From Dyella sp. BiH032 (GTDB lineage Bacteria; Pseudomonadota; Gammaproteobacteria; Xanthomonadales; Rhodanobacteraceae): a stretch of DNA of 64,000 nucleotides. The position numbers and the translations under genes were made by a program. The stretch spans positions 3,968,001-4,032,000 of the forward strand of contig NZ_CP134867.1 of assembly GCF_031954525.1 (NCBI RefSeq). Reading direction: 5' to 3'. Under the pieces are notes generated by a model. It saw nothing but the letters and a program-made list of their open reading frames with translations, did not search any database and was not told where the DNA came from. Of the stretch, positions 40,921-52,105 are shown one piece after another (within the stretch, counting starts at the first letter, position 1; every line of letters begins with the position of its first letter).

Positions 40921-43299
40921 TCATCCTCGCAATCTTGCCTTGCATGAAGTCTCCAACGCAGTGACTGCCAGTCGCACGCAGCGATCTGCGTCGTCGTCGG
41001 TAAGCGTGCGTGAAGCGTCCTGCAAAATCAAGCCCATAGCGAGACTCTTTCGGCCTGTCTCGACGCCTTTTCCGCTGTATCGGTCGAACAGCCGGAGCTC
41101 CGTCAGCAGGCCTCCGAGGGCCTCCCGGACACAGTGTTCGACCTGTGCCCAGGCGACCTCCTCCGGAAGGTCCACGGCGATGTCGCGGCGCACCGACGGG
41201 AAACGCGGCACCGGCGCGGCTTTGGGCAGGCGGCGTGCCAGGAGCGGCTCCAGGGCCAGCTCGAGGACGTGCACGTCGGGCCCCAGGTCCAGTTCCTTGG
41301 CCAGCTGGGGATGCAGCGCGCCGAGATAGCCGGCGGTCTTGCCGTCCTTCGCAATACGAGCGCCCCGCCCCGGATGCAGCCAGGCCGGCAGGCCATCGGC
41401 ATGCACCGACCAGCGGTGGGGCTCGCCGCCCCAGGCGACGATCGCGTCCAGGTCGCCCTTCAGGTCGTAGAAGTCCAGCGGGCGCGCGGCCTCGCCCCAT
41501 TGCTCGCCACGGGCTGCGCCGCAGGCGGCGATGGCGAGGCTCGGGGTTTCCACAGGAGGATCACCGGCAGCGAACACGCGGGCCACCTCGAACAGGCGGA
41601 CGCGCTCCTGCTGACGCGCGCGGTTGTGGCGCAACGCCTCGACCAGGCCGGGCAGCAGCGACGGCCGCATGACGGCCAGATCGGCCGACAGCGGGTTCGC
41701 CAGCGGCACGAGATGTTCGGTGAAACCCCAGCGGGCGAGCAGATCTTCCGCCAGGAAGGAGAGGTTCACCGCCTCGTAGTAACCGCGCGCGGCGAGCTGC
41801 TCGCGCAATGCGAGCTCGGGGATGCGTGCCTCGGGCTCGGTCGCCAGGCGCAACGCACCGGCCGGGCTATGCGTCGGCACGCGGTCGTAGCCGTAGATGC
41901 GGGCGACTTCCTCGACGAGGTCCTCCTCGCGCTCGATGTCGAAGCGGCTGGTTGGCGCGGTGATGCGCCAGCCATCGGCGATCGATTCGACCTGCATGCC
42001 GAGCGCGCTGAAGATGCGCGCGACTTCCGCATCGGCCACTTCGAGGCCGAGCACGCGCTTCAGGCGCGTGCGGCGCAGCACCACCGGCGTGGGACGAGGC
42101 AGATCGGCCAGGTTCTCGGCCACGAGCACCGGGCCCGCCTTCCCGCCGGCGATCGCGAGCAGCAGCTCGGTGGCGCGCTCCAGCGCGCGGCGCGGCAGTG
42201 CCGGGTCGACGCCGCGCTCGAAACGGTGCGACGCATCGGTATGCATGCCCAGCTTGCGCGCGCGCCCCATGATGGCGGCCGGCGCGAAATGCGCCGATTC
42301 GAGGAAGATGTCGCGGGTATCGTCGGTGACGCGCGAATCGAAGCCGCCCATGACGCCCGCGACGGCCAGGGCCTTGTGTTCGTCGGCGATCAGCAGGAAG
42401 CCCGGATCGAGCTTGGCTTCAGAGCCGTCCAGCAGCTTCAGCGCCTCGCCTTTGCGCGCATGGCGCACGACGATGTCGCCTTCCAGCTTGCCGTTGTCGA
42501 ACGCGTGCAGCGGCTGGCCCAGCTCGAGCATCACGTAGTTGGTGACGTCGACGATCGCACTGATCGGGCGCAACCCGGAACGGCGCAGGCGCTCGGCCAT
42601 CCACAGCGGCGTGCGGGCCCGTGCGTCGATGCCTTCGACGATGCGGCCGAGATAGCGCGGCGCGTCGGCGCCGGCTTCCAGCCGGATACCGCGGCGGAAA
42701 TCGCCGGTGACCGGCGCATCGACCTGCGCCGGCACGCGCACGTGGCTACCGAACAGCGCGGCGACGTCATGGGCGAGACCGACCAGGCCGAGGCAATCCG
42801 GGCGGTTCGGCGTGAGCTTCAGTTCGATGCTGGCGTCGGGCAAGCCGAGGTAATCGGCGAGCGGGCGACCGACCGGCGCGTCCGCCGGCAGTTCGAGCAG
42901 GCCGGAAGCATCCGCATCGATCCCCAGCTCCTTGGCGGAGCACAACATGCCGAAGGATTCGACGCCACGCAGCTTGGCGGCCTTAATCTTGATGCCGCCC
43001 GGCAATTCGGCGCCCACCGTGGCCAGCGGCACCTTGATGCCCGCCCGCGCGTTCGGCGCGCCGCAGACGATCTGCAGCGGTTCGCCCTGCCCCGCGTTCA
43101 CGCGGCAGACCTGGAGGCGGTCGGCTTCCGGATGCTTTTCGGCACCGACGATTTCGGCCACTACGACGCCGGCGAGCTGCTCGCCCAGCGGGGTCAGCTC
43201 TTCCACTTCCAGGCCCGCCATGGTCAGCGCATGGGCCAGTGCGGCGCGGTCAGCGTGGATGTCGACCAGTTCGCGCAGCCAGTTCTCGGAGAATTTCAT
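40921..43299 (-). CDS. pheT: Phenylalanyl-tRNA synthetase beta subunit
   Basis: 792 residues, the usual length. The N-terminal tRNA-binding EMAP-like domain (about 40-150) has [12 protein letters not shown] and [12 protein letters not shown]3/B4 editing domain around 210-400 ([18 protein letters not shown]); B5 domain around 405-475; the C-terminal ferredoxin-like anticodon-binding domain ([17 protein letters not shown]). ATG at 43299 gives the standard start [14 protein letters not shown]. It lies 106 nt after pheS. Confidence 0.97.
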   Translation of the reverse strand: MKFSENWLRELVDIHADRAALAHALTMAGLEVEELTPLGEQLAGVVVAEIVGAEKHPEADRLQVCRVNAGQGEPLQIVCGAPNARAGIKVPLATVGAELPGGIKIKAAKLRGVESFGMLCSAKELGIDADASGLLELPADAPVGRPLADYLGLPDASIELKLTPNRPDCLGLVGLAHDVAALFGSHVRVPAQVDAPVTGDFRRGIRLEAGADAPRYLGRIVEGIDARARTPLWMAERLRRSGLRPISAIVDVTNYVMLELGQPLHAFDNGKLEGDIVVRHARKGEALKLLDGSEAKLDPGFLLIADEHKALAVAGVMGGFDSRVTDDTRDIFLESAHFAPAAIMGRARKLGMHTDASHRFERGVDPALPRRALERATELLLAIAGGKAGPVLVAENLADLPRPTPVVLRRTRLKRVLGLEVADAEVARIFSALGMQVESIADGWRITAPTSRFDIEREEDLVEEVARIYGYDRVPTHSPAGALRLATEPEARIPELALREQLAARGYYEAVNLSFLAEDLLARWGFTEHLVPLANPLSADLAVMRPSLLPGLVEALRHNRARQQERVRLFEVARVFAAGDPPVETPSLAIAACGAARGEQWGEAARPLDFYDLKGDLDAIVAWGGEPHRWSVHADGLPAWLHPGRGARIAKDGKTAGYLGALHPQLAKELDLGPDVHVLELALEPLLARRLPKAAPVPRFPSVRRDIAVDLPEEVAWAQVEHCVREALGGLLTELRLFDRYSGKGVETGRKSLAMGLILQDASRTLTDDDADRCVRLAVTALETSCKARLRG

Positions 43300-43405
43300 G
43301 GTTGGATCCGGGAATGAGATATCGAGAGTCGTCGTGCGACGAGGGATACGGTGGCGATGGCCGGGCAGGAACGACGTATCGACGCCCTCCTGCCCTGGAC
43401 GCCCC

Positions 43406-44569
<1,164 letters not shown>

Positions 44570-44600
44570 TCATATCGTCAGTGCGCGAGGCGCCGGACGA

Positions 44601-44960
44601 TCAAGCGGCCAGACTGGCCTTCGCCTTTTCCGCGATGGCGCCAAAAGCCTTGATGTCGTGCACGGCGATGTCGGCCAGCACCTTGCGGTCCACCGTGATG
44701 CCGGCCTTGGTCAGGCCATTGATCAGGCGGCTGTAGGACAGGCCGAACTGACGGGCGGCGGCATTGATACGCACGATCCACAGGGCGCGGAACTGGCGCT
44801 TCTTCTGCTTGCGGCCGATGTAGGCGTACTGACCGGCCTTGATGACGGCCTGGTTAGCTACGCGGAAAACCTTGCGACGGGCGTTGTAGTAGCCCTTCGC
44901 GCGGCCGATGATCTTCTTGTGACGACGACGGGCGGTAACGCCACGCTTTACACGAGCCAT
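44601..44960 (-). CDS. rplT: 50S ribosomal protein L20
   Basis: 119 residues, beginning [20 protein letters not shown] with the long basic N-terminal helix and the globular part containing [21 protein letters not shown]20 represses rpmI-rplT translation in E. coli by binding its leader. GGAGG is 8 nt before the ATG. It follows rpmI by 16 nt. Confidence 0.98.
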   Translation of the reverse strand: MARVKRGVTARRRHKKIIGRAKGYYNARRKVFRVANQAVIKAGQYAYIGRKQKKRQFRALWIVRINAAARQFGLSYSRLINGLTKAGITVDRKVLADIAVHDIKAFGAIAEKAKASLAA

Positions 44961-44976
44961 GGTTCAGTCCTCCGCC

Positions 44977-45174
44977 TTAGACGTACGGCAACATGCGAGC
45001 GACGCCCTTGGTGTCGCAGGCCTTGACGTGGTTGGTAGCGCGCAGATTGCGCTTACGCTTGGTCGACTTCTTGGTCAGGATGTGCGACTTGAAGGCGTGA
45101 CCGGCCTTGAACTTGCCGGAAGCGGTCTTGCGAAAACGCTTCGCCGCCGCCCGGTTGGTCTTGATCTTGGGCAT
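44977..45174 (-). CDS. rpmI: 50S ribosomal protein L35
   Basis: 65 residues, [20 protein letters not shown] at the start and [13 protein letters not shown] near the end, full length for the family. GGAG precedes the ATG at 45174. The 236-nt gap to infC contains an 8-bp hairpin (CGGCGGCC/GGCCGCCG, 45372-45392) that may be part of an L20-responsive leader. Confidence 0.98.
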   Translation of the reverse strand: MPKIKTNRAAAKRFRKTASGKFKAGHAFKSHILTKKSTKRKRNLRATNHVKACDTKGVARMLPYV

Positions 45175-45410
45175 GGAAATGCTCCGTATCTCGGTTTCTG
45201 ACTGATCTGGCGGCGGCCTGGGCCGCGCTTTCCGTCCTGCCATGATCGGTTCACGACCCTTCCTGGCGGGTCGAACCGGCGATTGTACGGGGATTGAGGC
45301 GCCTTTGCCAGTGGTGTGGCGCGGTAGGCGGCGGCAGGGCGCCCTGGGCAAGCCCCTCCCTTGAAGCGAAACGGCGGCCTCGAGGGCCGCCGCTTGCCAG
45401 CCATACCGGC

Positions 45411-45935
45411 TTACTTCTTCTTGGGGCCGATCATCATGACCATCTGACGGCCTTCCAGGCGGGGAAAGGACTCCACCACGCCGTTCTCGCCGACGTCTTC
45501 CTGGATCTTCTTGGCCAAGTTCTGGCCCAGATCCTGGTGAGACATTTCGCGGCCGCGGAAGCGAATGGTCACTTTGACCTTGTCCCCTTCCTCGAGGAAG
45601 CGAAGCATGTTGCGCAGTTTGATCTGGTAGTCGCCCACGTCCGTGACCGGGCGGAACTTGACTTCCTTGATCTCGACCTGCTTCTGCTTCTTCTTGGCCG
45701 CCTGGGCCTTCTTCTGAGCTTCGAACTTGAACTTGCCGTAATCCATGATGCGGCAGACCGGCGGGTCGCCGTTGGGCTGAATCTCGACCAGGTCGAGCCC
45801 CTGCTCCTCTGCCATGCGCAAGGCTTCGTCGCGGGTAAGAATGCCCAGCTGCTCGGAATCCGCTCCGATTACGCGCACGCGCGGAACGCGGATCTCATGG
45901 TTGCGGCGATTGCCCTTGTTGTCGGTGGTGGCGAT
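45411..45935 (-). CDS. infC: Translation initiation factor IF-3, ATC start
   Basis: Binds the 30S subunit and controls start-codon fidelity; 174 residues when read from an ATC codon at 45935. The N-terminal sequence [20 protein letters not shown] continues the family pattern and is preceded by GGAGG with 8-nt spacing, whereas the first ATG/GTG/TTG start would be a GTG at 45878 that removes 19 conserved residues and has no ribosome site. The domains are N ([20 protein letters not shown]), linker KKKQK and C (MIGPKKK end). IF-3 genes of gammaproteobacteria use rare starts (ATT in E. coli) to autoregulate, so the ATC is credible. thrS is 42 nt upstream. Confidence 0.92.
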   Translation of the reverse strand: MATTDNKGNRRNHEIRVPRVRVIGADSEQLGILTRDEALRMAEEQGLDLVEIQPNGDPPVCRIMDYGKFKFEAQKKAQAAKKKQKQVEIKEVKFRPVTDVGDYQIKLRNMLRFLEEGDKVKVTIRFRGREMSHQDLGQNLAKKIQEDVGENGVVESFPRLEGRQMVMMIGPKKK

Positions 45936-45977
45936 ACCACTATCCTCCAGAAGAATTAAAGAGACGGCCGGGCGGCA

Positions 45978-47879
45978 TCAACGCCGCGCCTCGGCCTCCA
46001 GGCGCTCGATGAAGGCGGCCAGCGGCATGCTGCCCAGGTCTTCACCGGAACGCGTACGAACGGAAACGGCCCCTGCTTCCTTCTCACGGTCACCGACCAC
46101 GAGGAGGTACGGGACCTTCTGCAACGTATGTTCGCGGATTTTATAGCCGACCTTTTCGTTGCGCAAATCGGCCTTCACCCGGAAACCTTTATCGACAAGG
46201 GCTTGCGTGACTTCACGGACATAACCGGCCTGGGCGTCCGTGATACTGAACACCTGGGCCTGGACCGGCGCCAGCCAGGCCGGCAGGTTGCCGGCATGGT
46301 GCTCGATCAGGATGCCGATGAAGCGCTCCATCGAGCCAACGATGGCCCGGTGCAGCATCACCGGGTGACGGCGCTGGCTGTGCTCGTCCACATACTCGGC
46401 GCCCAGGCGCTCGGGCATCATGAAATCGACCTGCATGGTACCGACCTGCCAGCCGCGGCCGATCGAATCCCGCATGTGGTACTCGATCTTGGGGCCGTAG
46501 AAGGCACCCTCGCCAGGAAGCTCCTCCCACTGTACTCCAGCCGACCGCAGGGCGGCGCGAAGGGCGTCCTCGGCCCGGTCCCAGACGGCGTCGCTGCCGA
46601 TGCGCTTGTCCGGGCGCAGGGCGATCTTGAGCGCGATGTCCTCGAAGCCAAAGTCCGAATACACCTTCATCGCCTGCTGATGGAAGGCCGTAACCTCTGA
46701 TTCAATCTGCTCTTCCGTGCAGAAGATGTGACCGTCGTCCTGCGTGAAGGCGCGCACGCGCATGATGCCGTGCAAGGCGCCCGAGGGCTCGTTGCGATGG
46801 CAGCCCCCGAACTCGCCGTAGCGGACCGGCAGGTCGCGGTAGCTATGCAGGCTGGTATTGAAGATCTGTACGTGCCCTGGGCAGTTCATCGGCTTGAGCG
46901 CATAGGTGCGCTTCTCCGACTCGGTGAAGAACATGTTTTCCTGGTAGTTGTCCCAGTGCCCGGACTTCTTCCACAGGCTGACATCCATGATCTGCGGGCC
47001 GCGCACTTCCTGGTAGCCGCTCTTGCGGTACACGCCGCGCACGTACTGCTCCACCGCCTGCCAGATGGCCCAGCCGTTCGGATGCCAGAACACCATGCCA
47101 GGCGCTTCTTCCTGCTGGTGGAACAGATCCAGCGCCTTGCCGATCTTGCGGTGATCGCGCTTCTCGGCCTCTTCCAGCTGGTGAAGGTAGGCCTTGAGGT
47201 CCTTGTCGTTGAGCCACGCCGTGCCGTAAACGCGCGTCAGCATCGCGTTGTTGGAATCGCCGCGCCAATAGGCGCCCGCCACCTTCATCAGCTTGAACGC
47301 GCGCAGCTTGCCCGTGTTGGGCACGTGCGGGCCGCGGCACAGGTCGGTGAATTCGCCTTGCGTGTAGAGCGACAACTCCTCGTTCGAAGGAATGCTCTCG
47401 ATGATCTCTGCCTTGTACTCTTCGCCGAGGCCGCGGAAGAACGAGATCGCCTCGTCGCGCGTCTTCACGCTGCGCGTCACGGGCAGGGCCTCCTGGACGA
47501 TCTTGTGCATCTCTTCTTCGATCTTCGCGAGATCCTCCGGCGTGAAGGGGCGTTCGTAGGCGAAGTCGTAATAGAAGCCGTTGTCGATCACCGGCCCGAT
47601 GGTCACCTGCGCACCGGGATACAGGCGCTGCACGGCCTGTGCCAGCAGGTGGGCCGTCGAGTGCCGCAGGATGTCCAGCGCCTCAGGGCTCTTCTCGGTG
47701 ACGATTTCGAGGCCGGCATCGTGGTCGATCGTGAAGCTGGCATCGACCAGTTTGCCGTCCACTTTGCCGGCCAGGGTGGCCTTGGCCAGGCCGGCGCCGA
47801 TGGAGGCAGCCACGTCCTGCACCGTGACGGGATGGTCGAACGGGCGCTTGCTGCCGTCGGGTAGGGTGATCTCAATCAT
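45978..47879 (-). CDS. thrS: Threonyl-tRNA synthetase
   Basis: Class II synthetase of 633 residues. N-terminal TGS domain (1-62), editing domain with the HXXXH zinc-like motif [11 protein letters not shown] and [10 protein letters not shown], catalytic core with the zinc Cys in [12 protein letters not shown], motif 2 ([19 protein letters not shown]) and motif 3 ([20 protein letters not shown]), then the anticodon-binding domain ([20 protein letters not shown]). The ATG at 47879 is chosen because [12 protein letters not shown] is the family start. Expression is probably controlled by the leader at 47971-48051. Confidence 0.97.
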   Translation of the reverse strand: MIEITLPDGSKRPFDHPVTVQDVAASIGAGLAKATLAGKVDGKLVDASFTIDHDAGLEIVTEKSPEALDILRHSTAHLLAQAVQRLYPGAQVTIGPVIDNGFYYDFAYERPFTPEDLAKIEEEMHKIVQEALPVTRSVKTRDEAISFFRGLGEEYKAEIIESIPSNEELSLYTQGEFTDLCRGPHVPNTGKLRAFKLMKVAGAYWRGDSNNAMLTRVYGTAWLNDKDLKAYLHQLEEAEKRDHRKIGKALDLFHQQEEAPGMVFWHPNGWAIWQAVEQYVRGVYRKSGYQEVRGPQIMDVSLWKKSGHWDNYQENMFFTESEKRTYALKPMNCPGHVQIFNTSLHSYRDLPVRYGEFGGCHRNEPSGALHGIMRVRAFTQDDGHIFCTEEQIESEVTAFHQQAMKVYSDFGFEDIALKIALRPDKRIGSDAVWDRAEDALRAALRSAGVQWEELPGEGAFYGPKIEYHMRDSIGRGWQVGTMQVDFMMPERLGAEYVDEHSQRRHPVMLHRAIVGSMERFIGILIEHHAGNLPAWLAPVQAQVFSITDAQAGYVREVTQALVDKGFRVKADLRNEKVGYKIREHTLQKVPYLLVVGDREKEAGAVSVRTRSGEDLGSMPLAAFIERLEAEARR

Positions 47880-47970
47880 AGGAATACCTGTTGCAGCACC
47901 GGGCATCTGCCCGGCTTCAAGAAAGGTGGCCGTGGATGGCGGGTCCCGCGGAGGCCATCCGGATGGCGGA

Positions 47971-47999
47971 CAAAAAGAAAGAGCGCCAGGCGCCCTTTT
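47971..47999 (-). terminator. Attenuator terminator in front of thrS
   Basis: On the minus strand AAAGGGCGC-CTG-GCGCTCTTT (9 bp, one G-U pair) followed by CTTTTT, 92 nt before the thrS start and 26 nt after the leader-peptide stop. Its left arm can alternatively pair with CGCCTTGC just upstream (48009-48016), which would prevent termination. Confidence 0.75.
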
Positions 48000-48024
48000 G
48001 CGGAGTAAGCAAGGCGTGGCGGGA

Positions 48025-48051
48025 TCAGCGTTGGCGCTTGGTAGTTGTCAT
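48025..48051 (-). CDS. thrL-like: thrS leader peptide MTTTKRQR
   Basis: An 8-codon frame, ATG ACA ACT ACC AAG CGC CAA CGC TGA, with three consecutive Thr codons directly after the start. It lies between a promoter and an intrinsic terminator ahead of thrS, the arrangement of ribosome-mediated attenuation. CAAGCG inside the frame can pair with CGCCTTG downstream; a ribosome stalled at the Thr codons would block this and free CGCCTTGC to form the antiterminator with GCAAAAGGGCG. No strong ribosome site is seen, which is common for leader peptides. The symbol is descriptive only. Confidence 0.65.
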   Translation of the reverse strand: MTTTKRQR

Positions 48052-48113
48052 GTCGCACACTAGGCCGGCACTTACGCGCGAGCCACCTGTTCTCCGGCTT
48101 CCGAGGGTCGGGA

Positions 48114-48142
48114 ACGCTAATTTAGCGCCGGCCCGCTGTCAA
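48114..48142 (-). promoter_or_regulatory. Promoter of the thrS leader
   Basis: On the minus strand a perfect -35 TTGACA (48137-48142), a 17-nt spacer and TAGCGT (48114-48119). Transcription would begin near 48107, 56 nt before the leader peptide. Confidence 0.65.
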
Positions 48143-48209
48143 TTCGGCGCCGCCCACGCCGTGCGCAACCGATAGAATTCCGACTCGCTTTCCAACGACG
48201 TCCAACTCC

Positions 48210-49220
48210 ATGCGCATTCTGGTCACCGGAACCGCCGGCTTCGTGGGCTCCGCCCTGGCGGAGCGCCTTCTCGCCCGAGGCGACGAGGTATACGGCCTCG
48301 ACAACCATAACGACTACTACGATCCATCCCTCAAGGAAGCCAGGCTCGCCCGCTTTGCTTCCCACCCGCGTTACACCCATCTTCGGGCCGACCTGGCCGA
48401 CGACGCCGCGGTCAAGCGGGCCTTCGAGACGTTCCAGCCCCAACGCGTGGTCAATCTGGCCGCCCAGGCGGGCGTGCGTTACTCACTGAAGAACCCGGAG
48501 GCCTACGTCCAGAGCAACCTGGTCGGCTTCACCCACATCCTGGAGGCCTGCCGCCACCATCGCGTGGAGCATCTGGTCTACGCCTCGTCCAGCTCGGTCT
48601 ACGGCGCCAACCGCAAATTGCCGTTCGCCGTGGAGGACCCCGTCGACCACCCGGTGAGCCTTTATGCCGCCAGCAAAAAGGCCAACGAGCTGATGGCGCA
48701 TACCTATAGCCACCTGTTCGGCTTGCCCACCACTGGCCTCCGCTTCTTCACCGTCTACGGCCCGTGGGGACGGCCGGACATGTCGCCGATGCTGTTCGCC
48801 GACCGCATCAGCCGCGGCGAGCCGATCGACGTGTTCAATTTCGGCCATCACAGCCGCGACTTCACGTATATCGACGACATCGTGGAAGGGGTGATCCGCA
48901 CGCTGGACCACATCGCGCAACCCGACCCCGCCTATGACGCGCAGCATCCGACGCCAGGCACGTCACAGGCGCCTTACCGCGTCTACAACATCGGCAACGA
49001 CCAGCCCGTGCAGCTGCTGCGCTTCATCGAACTGATGGAGCAGAACCTGGGCCGCACGGCGGAAAAACGTCTGCTACCCATGCAGCCGGGAGACGTGCCT
49101 GACACCTGGGCCGACGTATCCGCCTTGCGGAAAGACGTGGGTTACGCGCCCAACACCTCCATCGAGGAGGGCGTCAAACGCTTCGTGGCCTGGTATCGCG
49201 AGTACCACGGAGTCGCATGA
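48210..49220 (+). CDS. NAD-dependent nucleotide-sugar epimerase, UDP-glucuronate 4-epimerase-like
   Basis: Extended short-chain dehydrogenase of 336 residues. The NAD motif is GTAGFVGSALAERLL (7-21), the catalytic YAASK (about 151-155) follows SSSSVYGANRKLPFA, and RFFTVYGPWGRPDMSPMLFA is the signature of the UDP-GlcA/UDP-Glc 4-epimerase branch. LDNHNDYYDPSLKEARLARF is also typical of UDP-glucuronate 4-epimerases. Product would be UDP-galacturonate for lipopolysaccharide or exopolysaccharide. It stands alone, divergent from thrS, sharing the 48143-48209 region. Confidence 0.88.
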   Translation: MRILVTGTAGFVGSALAERLLARGDEVYGLDNHNDYYDPSLKEARLARFASHPRYTHLRADLADDAAVKRAFETFQPQRVVNLAAQAGVRYSLKNPEAYVQSNLVGFTHILEACRHHRVEHLVYASSSSVYGANRKLPFAVEDPVDHPVSLYAASKKANELMAHTYSHLFGLPTTGLRFFTVYGPWGRPDMSPMLFADRISRGEPIDVFNFGHHSRDFTYIDDIVEGVIRTLDHIAQPDPAYDAQHPTPGTSQAPYRVYNIGNDQPVQLLRFIELMEQNLGRTAEKRLLPMQPGDVPDTWADVSALRKDVGYAPNTSIEEGVKRFVAWYREYHGVA

Positions 49221-49265
49221 TCTCTTGCCGGACGCCGTTCTTTTCGAGCAGCGTCCGAGCAGAGC

Positions 49266-49712
49266 TCAGAACGGTTTGGCGATCACCAAGAAGATAATGC
49301 CAAGCAGGACGAAGACCGGCAGCTCGTTCATGATGCGGAGCGTGCGCGCACTCGGCAGCGAGCCGCCTTTCGCACTGCGCTTCACCAACCGCCCGCTCCA
49401 GATGTAATAGGCGAGCAACAGCACGACCAGCCCCAGCTTGGCATGCAACCAGCCGGCCTCGCCGAAATTCGGCAACCGTCCGGGGAATACCCGCCATCCC
49501 TGCCACAGGGTCAGGCCGAACAGGAACGCCAGGCCGAACATGCTGTGTCCGAAGCGGTACAGCCGGATTCCCATCAGCTCCAGGCGTGCTCGCGTCGCCG
49601 GCTCGCTGCCTGCCTCGGCGATGTTCACTAGTACCCGGGGCAGGTAGAAGACTGACGCCACCCAGGCCATCACGAACAGCAGGTGCAGACTCTTGATCCA
49701 CAAATAGGCCAT
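49266..49712 (-). CDS. HemJ/CopD-like membrane protein
   Basis: A 148-residue protein with four membrane helices. The first helix carries a conserved His (MAYLWIKSLHLLFVMAWVAS), and the segment GWLHAKLGLVVLLLAYYIWS has the His/Lys pair found in HemJ (protoporphyrinogen IX oxidase, UPF0093), while database names for such proteins often read CopD family. A role in haem synthesis is plausible but a copper-related role cannot be ruled out. The ATG at 49712 is preferred over the adjoining GTG at 49715; GGAG lies 7 nt upstream. Confidence 0.75.
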   Translation of the reverse strand: MAYLWIKSLHLLFVMAWVASVFYLPRVLVNIAEAGSEPATRARLELMGIRLYRFGHSMFGLAFLFGLTLWQGWRVFPGRLPNFGEAGWLHAKLGLVVLLLAYYIWSGRLVKRSAKGGSLPSARTLRIMNELPVFVLLGIIFLVIAKPF

Positions 49713-49735
49713 CACGATGCTCCGGGCTCAAACGC

Positions 49736-49770
49736 AAAAACGGCGCGACCTTCCGATCGCGCCGTTTTTT
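49736..49770. terminator. Bidirectional terminator between the HemJ-like gene and tRNA-Val
   Basis: Stem CGGCGCGA/TCGCGCCG with an 8-nt loop, preceded by AAAAA and followed by TTTTTT, so it works on either strand. In the minus direction it ends the uvrB-tRNA-Val side. Confidence 0.88.
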
Positions 49771-49779
49771 AACGGTAAA

Positions 49780-49854
49780 TGGTGGGCGGTACAAGGATCG
49801 AACTTGTGACCCCTTCCATGTCAAGGAAGTGCTCTACCGCTGAGCTAACCGCCC
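49780..49854 (-). tRNA. tRNA-Val(GAC)
   Basis: 75 nt; acceptor GGGCGGT/ACCGCCC, encoded CCA, anticodon stem CTTCC/GGAAG with loop TTGACAT (anticodon GAC), T arm ACAAG-TTCGATC-CTTGT. Confidence 0.97.
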
Positions 49855-49929
49855 GAATCGCGCCATCGAGCGGCGCGAGCCGCGTAGCATACACGAGCCC
49901 CTATCCAGCCACAACCACCCGAGGCCGGG

Positions 49930-51954
49930 TCATCTCAGCGCTTGTTCCCGCAGCTGATGGATCTGGTCTCGCAGCCGCGCCGCATCCTCGAACTCCAGGT
50001 TTTCGGCGTGCTTGTACATTTGGGCCTCCAGCCGCTTGATCATCGCGCTCGCCTGGTCGGCGCTGAGCGCCTGGTAATCCGCGCCCTGCTCGGCCACCGC
50101 CCGGCCCCTGGCCTTGCCGGCCTTCGCCCCCCGGCCACGCGGCACCTCGCTGCGGGCGCCTTCCATGATGTCAGCGATGCGTCGCACCACGCTTTTCGGC
50201 GTGATCCCGTGCTCCTCGTTATAGGCCACCTGCTTTTCGCGGCGGCGGGCGGTCTCGTCCATGGCCGCCTGCATCGAGCGGGTAATGTTGTCCCCATAAA
50301 GAATCGCCTTGCCCCGCACGTTGCGCGCCGCGCGGCCGATGGTCTGGATCAGCGAGCCGCTCGAACGCAGGAAACCTTCCTTGTCCGCATCGAGAATCGC
50401 GACCAGCGACACCTCCGGCATGTCCAGCCCTTCGCGCAACAGATTGATGCCCACCAGCACATCGAACTCGCCCAGGCGCAGGTCGCGGATGATCTCCACG
50501 CGCTCCACCGTTTCGATATCCGAATGCAGATAGCGTACTTTCACGTTGTGCTCGCCGAGGTACTCCGTAAGGTTCTCCGCCATGCGCTTGGTGAGCGTGG
50601 TGACTAGCACGCGGTCGCCCATCGCCACGCGCTCGCGGATCTCGCCGAGCAGATCGTCCACCTGGGTGCGTACCGGCCGAACCTCGACTTCCGGATCGAT
50701 CAGGCCGGTGGGACGGACCACCAGCTCCACCACCGAATCGCCGGACTTCTCCATCTCGTACTTGCCGGGCGTCGCCGAGACGAAAATGGTGCGCGGCGCC
50801 CGCCGCTCCCATTCCTCGAAGCGCAATGGACGGTTGTCCATCGCCGATGGCAGGCGGAAACCGAACTCCACCAGCGTTTCCTTGCGCGAGCGATCGCCCT
50901 TGTACATGGCCCCGAGCTGCGGGATGGTCACGTGCGACTCATCGACCACGAGCAGCGCATCCGGCGGCAGGTAGTCAAACAGCGTCGGCGGAGGTTCGCC
51001 AGGACCACGGCGGGTGAGGTGCCGGGAGTAGTTCTCGATACCCTGGCAATAGCCCACCTCGGCCATCATCTCCAGATCGAAACGCGTGCGCTGGTCCAAG
51101 CGCTGCGCCTCCACCAGCTTGTTTTCCTTGTACAGGTATTCGAGGCGATCCTTCAGCTCGACCTTGATGGTCTCGATCGCGTTCAGCACGCTCTCGCGGG
51201 TACTGGCGTAATGCGTGCGCGGATACACCGTATAACGCGGCACCTTGCGGATGGTCTCGCCGGTGAGCGGATCGAACAGCGAAAGGTTCTCCACCTCCCC
51301 GTCGAACAGCTCGATACGCAGCGCCTCGGTTTCCGATTCAGCAGGAAACACGTCAATGATCTCGCCGCGCACCCGATACGTGCCGCGCCGCAGTTCCAGC
51401 TCATTGCGGGTGTACTGCAATTCGGTGAGCTGGCGGATCAATGCCCGCTGCTCGATCCGCTCGCCTCGCGCCAGGATCAGTCGCAGCGACAGGTAATCTT
51501 CGGGATCGCCCAGGCCGTAGATCGCCGACACAGTCGCTACGATGAGCGAATCCTTGCGCGAAAGCAGAGCCTTGGTCGCCGCAAGGCGCATCTGCTCGAT
51601 GTGTTCGTTGATGGACGCGTCTTTCTCGATGAACGTGTCCGATGCGACGACATACGCCTCGGGCTGGTAGTAGTCGTAATAGCTGACGAAGTACTCCACC
51701 GCGTTATGCGGGAAGAACTCCTTGAACTCGCCATACAGCTGCGCCGCCAGGGTCTTGTTGTGCGCCATGACGATGGTGGGGCGCTGGATCTTCTCGATCA
51801 CGTTGGCGATGGTGAAGGTCTTGCCCGAGCCCGTCACGCCAAGCAGGGTCTGGGAGGCCAGGCCAGCGTCGAAACCCTTCACCAGGCGCTCGATGGCCTG
51901 GGGCTGGTCGCCGGCGGGTTTGTAGGGGGATACGAGCTCGAAACGGTCGGTCAT
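49930..51954 (-). CDS. uvrB: Excinuclease ABC subunit B
   Basis: Damage-recognition helicase-like subunit of nucleotide excision repair, 674 residues. Walker A is [10 protein letters not shown] (about 39-48), the beta-hairpin region contains [11 protein letters not shown], the DEAD-like box is [11 protein letters not shown], helicase motifs [19 protein letters not shown] and QTIGRAARN follow, and the C-terminal UVR domain ([20 protein letters not shown]) binds UvrC. The ATG at 51954 is used; a GTG three codons upstream is possible. A 10-bp palindrome lies 41 nt upstream. Confidence 0.97.
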   Translation of the reverse strand: MTDRFELVSPYKPAGDQPQAIERLVKGFDAGLASQTLLGVTGSGKTFTIANVIEKIQRPTIVMAHNKTLAAQLYGEFKEFFPHNAVEYFVSYYDYYQPEAYVVASDTFIEKDASINEHIEQMRLAATKALLSRKDSLIVATVSAIYGLGDPEDYLSLRLILARGERIEQRALIRQLTELQYTRNELELRRGTYRVRGEIIDVFPAESETEALRIELFDGEVENLSLFDPLTGETIRKVPRYTVYPRTHYASTRESVLNAIETIKVELKDRLEYLYKENKLVEAQRLDQRTRFDLEMMAEVGYCQGIENYSRHLTRRGPGEPPPTLFDYLPPDALLVVDESHVTIPQLGAMYKGDRSRKETLVEFGFRLPSAMDNRPLRFEEWERRAPRTIFVSATPGKYEMEKSGDSVVELVVRPTGLIDPEVEVRPVRTQVDDLLGEIRERVAMGDRVLVTTLTKRMAENLTEYLGEHNVKVRYLHSDIETVERVEIIRDLRLGEFDVLVGINLLREGLDMPEVSLVAILDADKEGFLRSSGSLIQTIGRAARNVRGKAILYGDNITRSMQAAMDETARRREKQVAYNEEHGITPKSVVRRIADIMEGARSEVPRGRGAKAGKARGRAVAEQGADYQALSADQASAMIKRLEAQMYKHAENLEFEDAARLRDQIHQLREQALR

Positions 51955-51994
51955 GACAGTCACATGCGGTCGCTTCGGACCATTTTAAATTGCC

Positions 51995-52019
51995 CCTGCT
52001 GACAAGCTCTGTCAGCAGG
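51995..52019. promoter_or_regulatory. Perfect 10-bp palindrome between uvrB and the pseudopilin gene
   Basis: CCTGCTGACA-AGCTC-TGTCAGCAGG. There is no T-tract in either direction, so it is more likely a protein-binding or RNA structural site than a terminator. It does not match CTGT-N8-ACAG (gammaproteobacterial LexA). Confidence 0.45.
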
Positions 52020-52105
52020 ATAGGACACGGAATGTCGACGCAAGCCGGCAGACCGGGCCAGGCCTCCTGCCTAGCATGGGATGCAGCCCTCATAGAGTTA
52101 CGCGC

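Noticed and set aside
51995-52019. LexA box for uvrB
   Set aside because: The dyad is ACA-N5-TGT in its centre, the opposite orientation to CTGT-N8-ACAG, and it does not match the TTAG-N6-TACTA type of xanthomonads.
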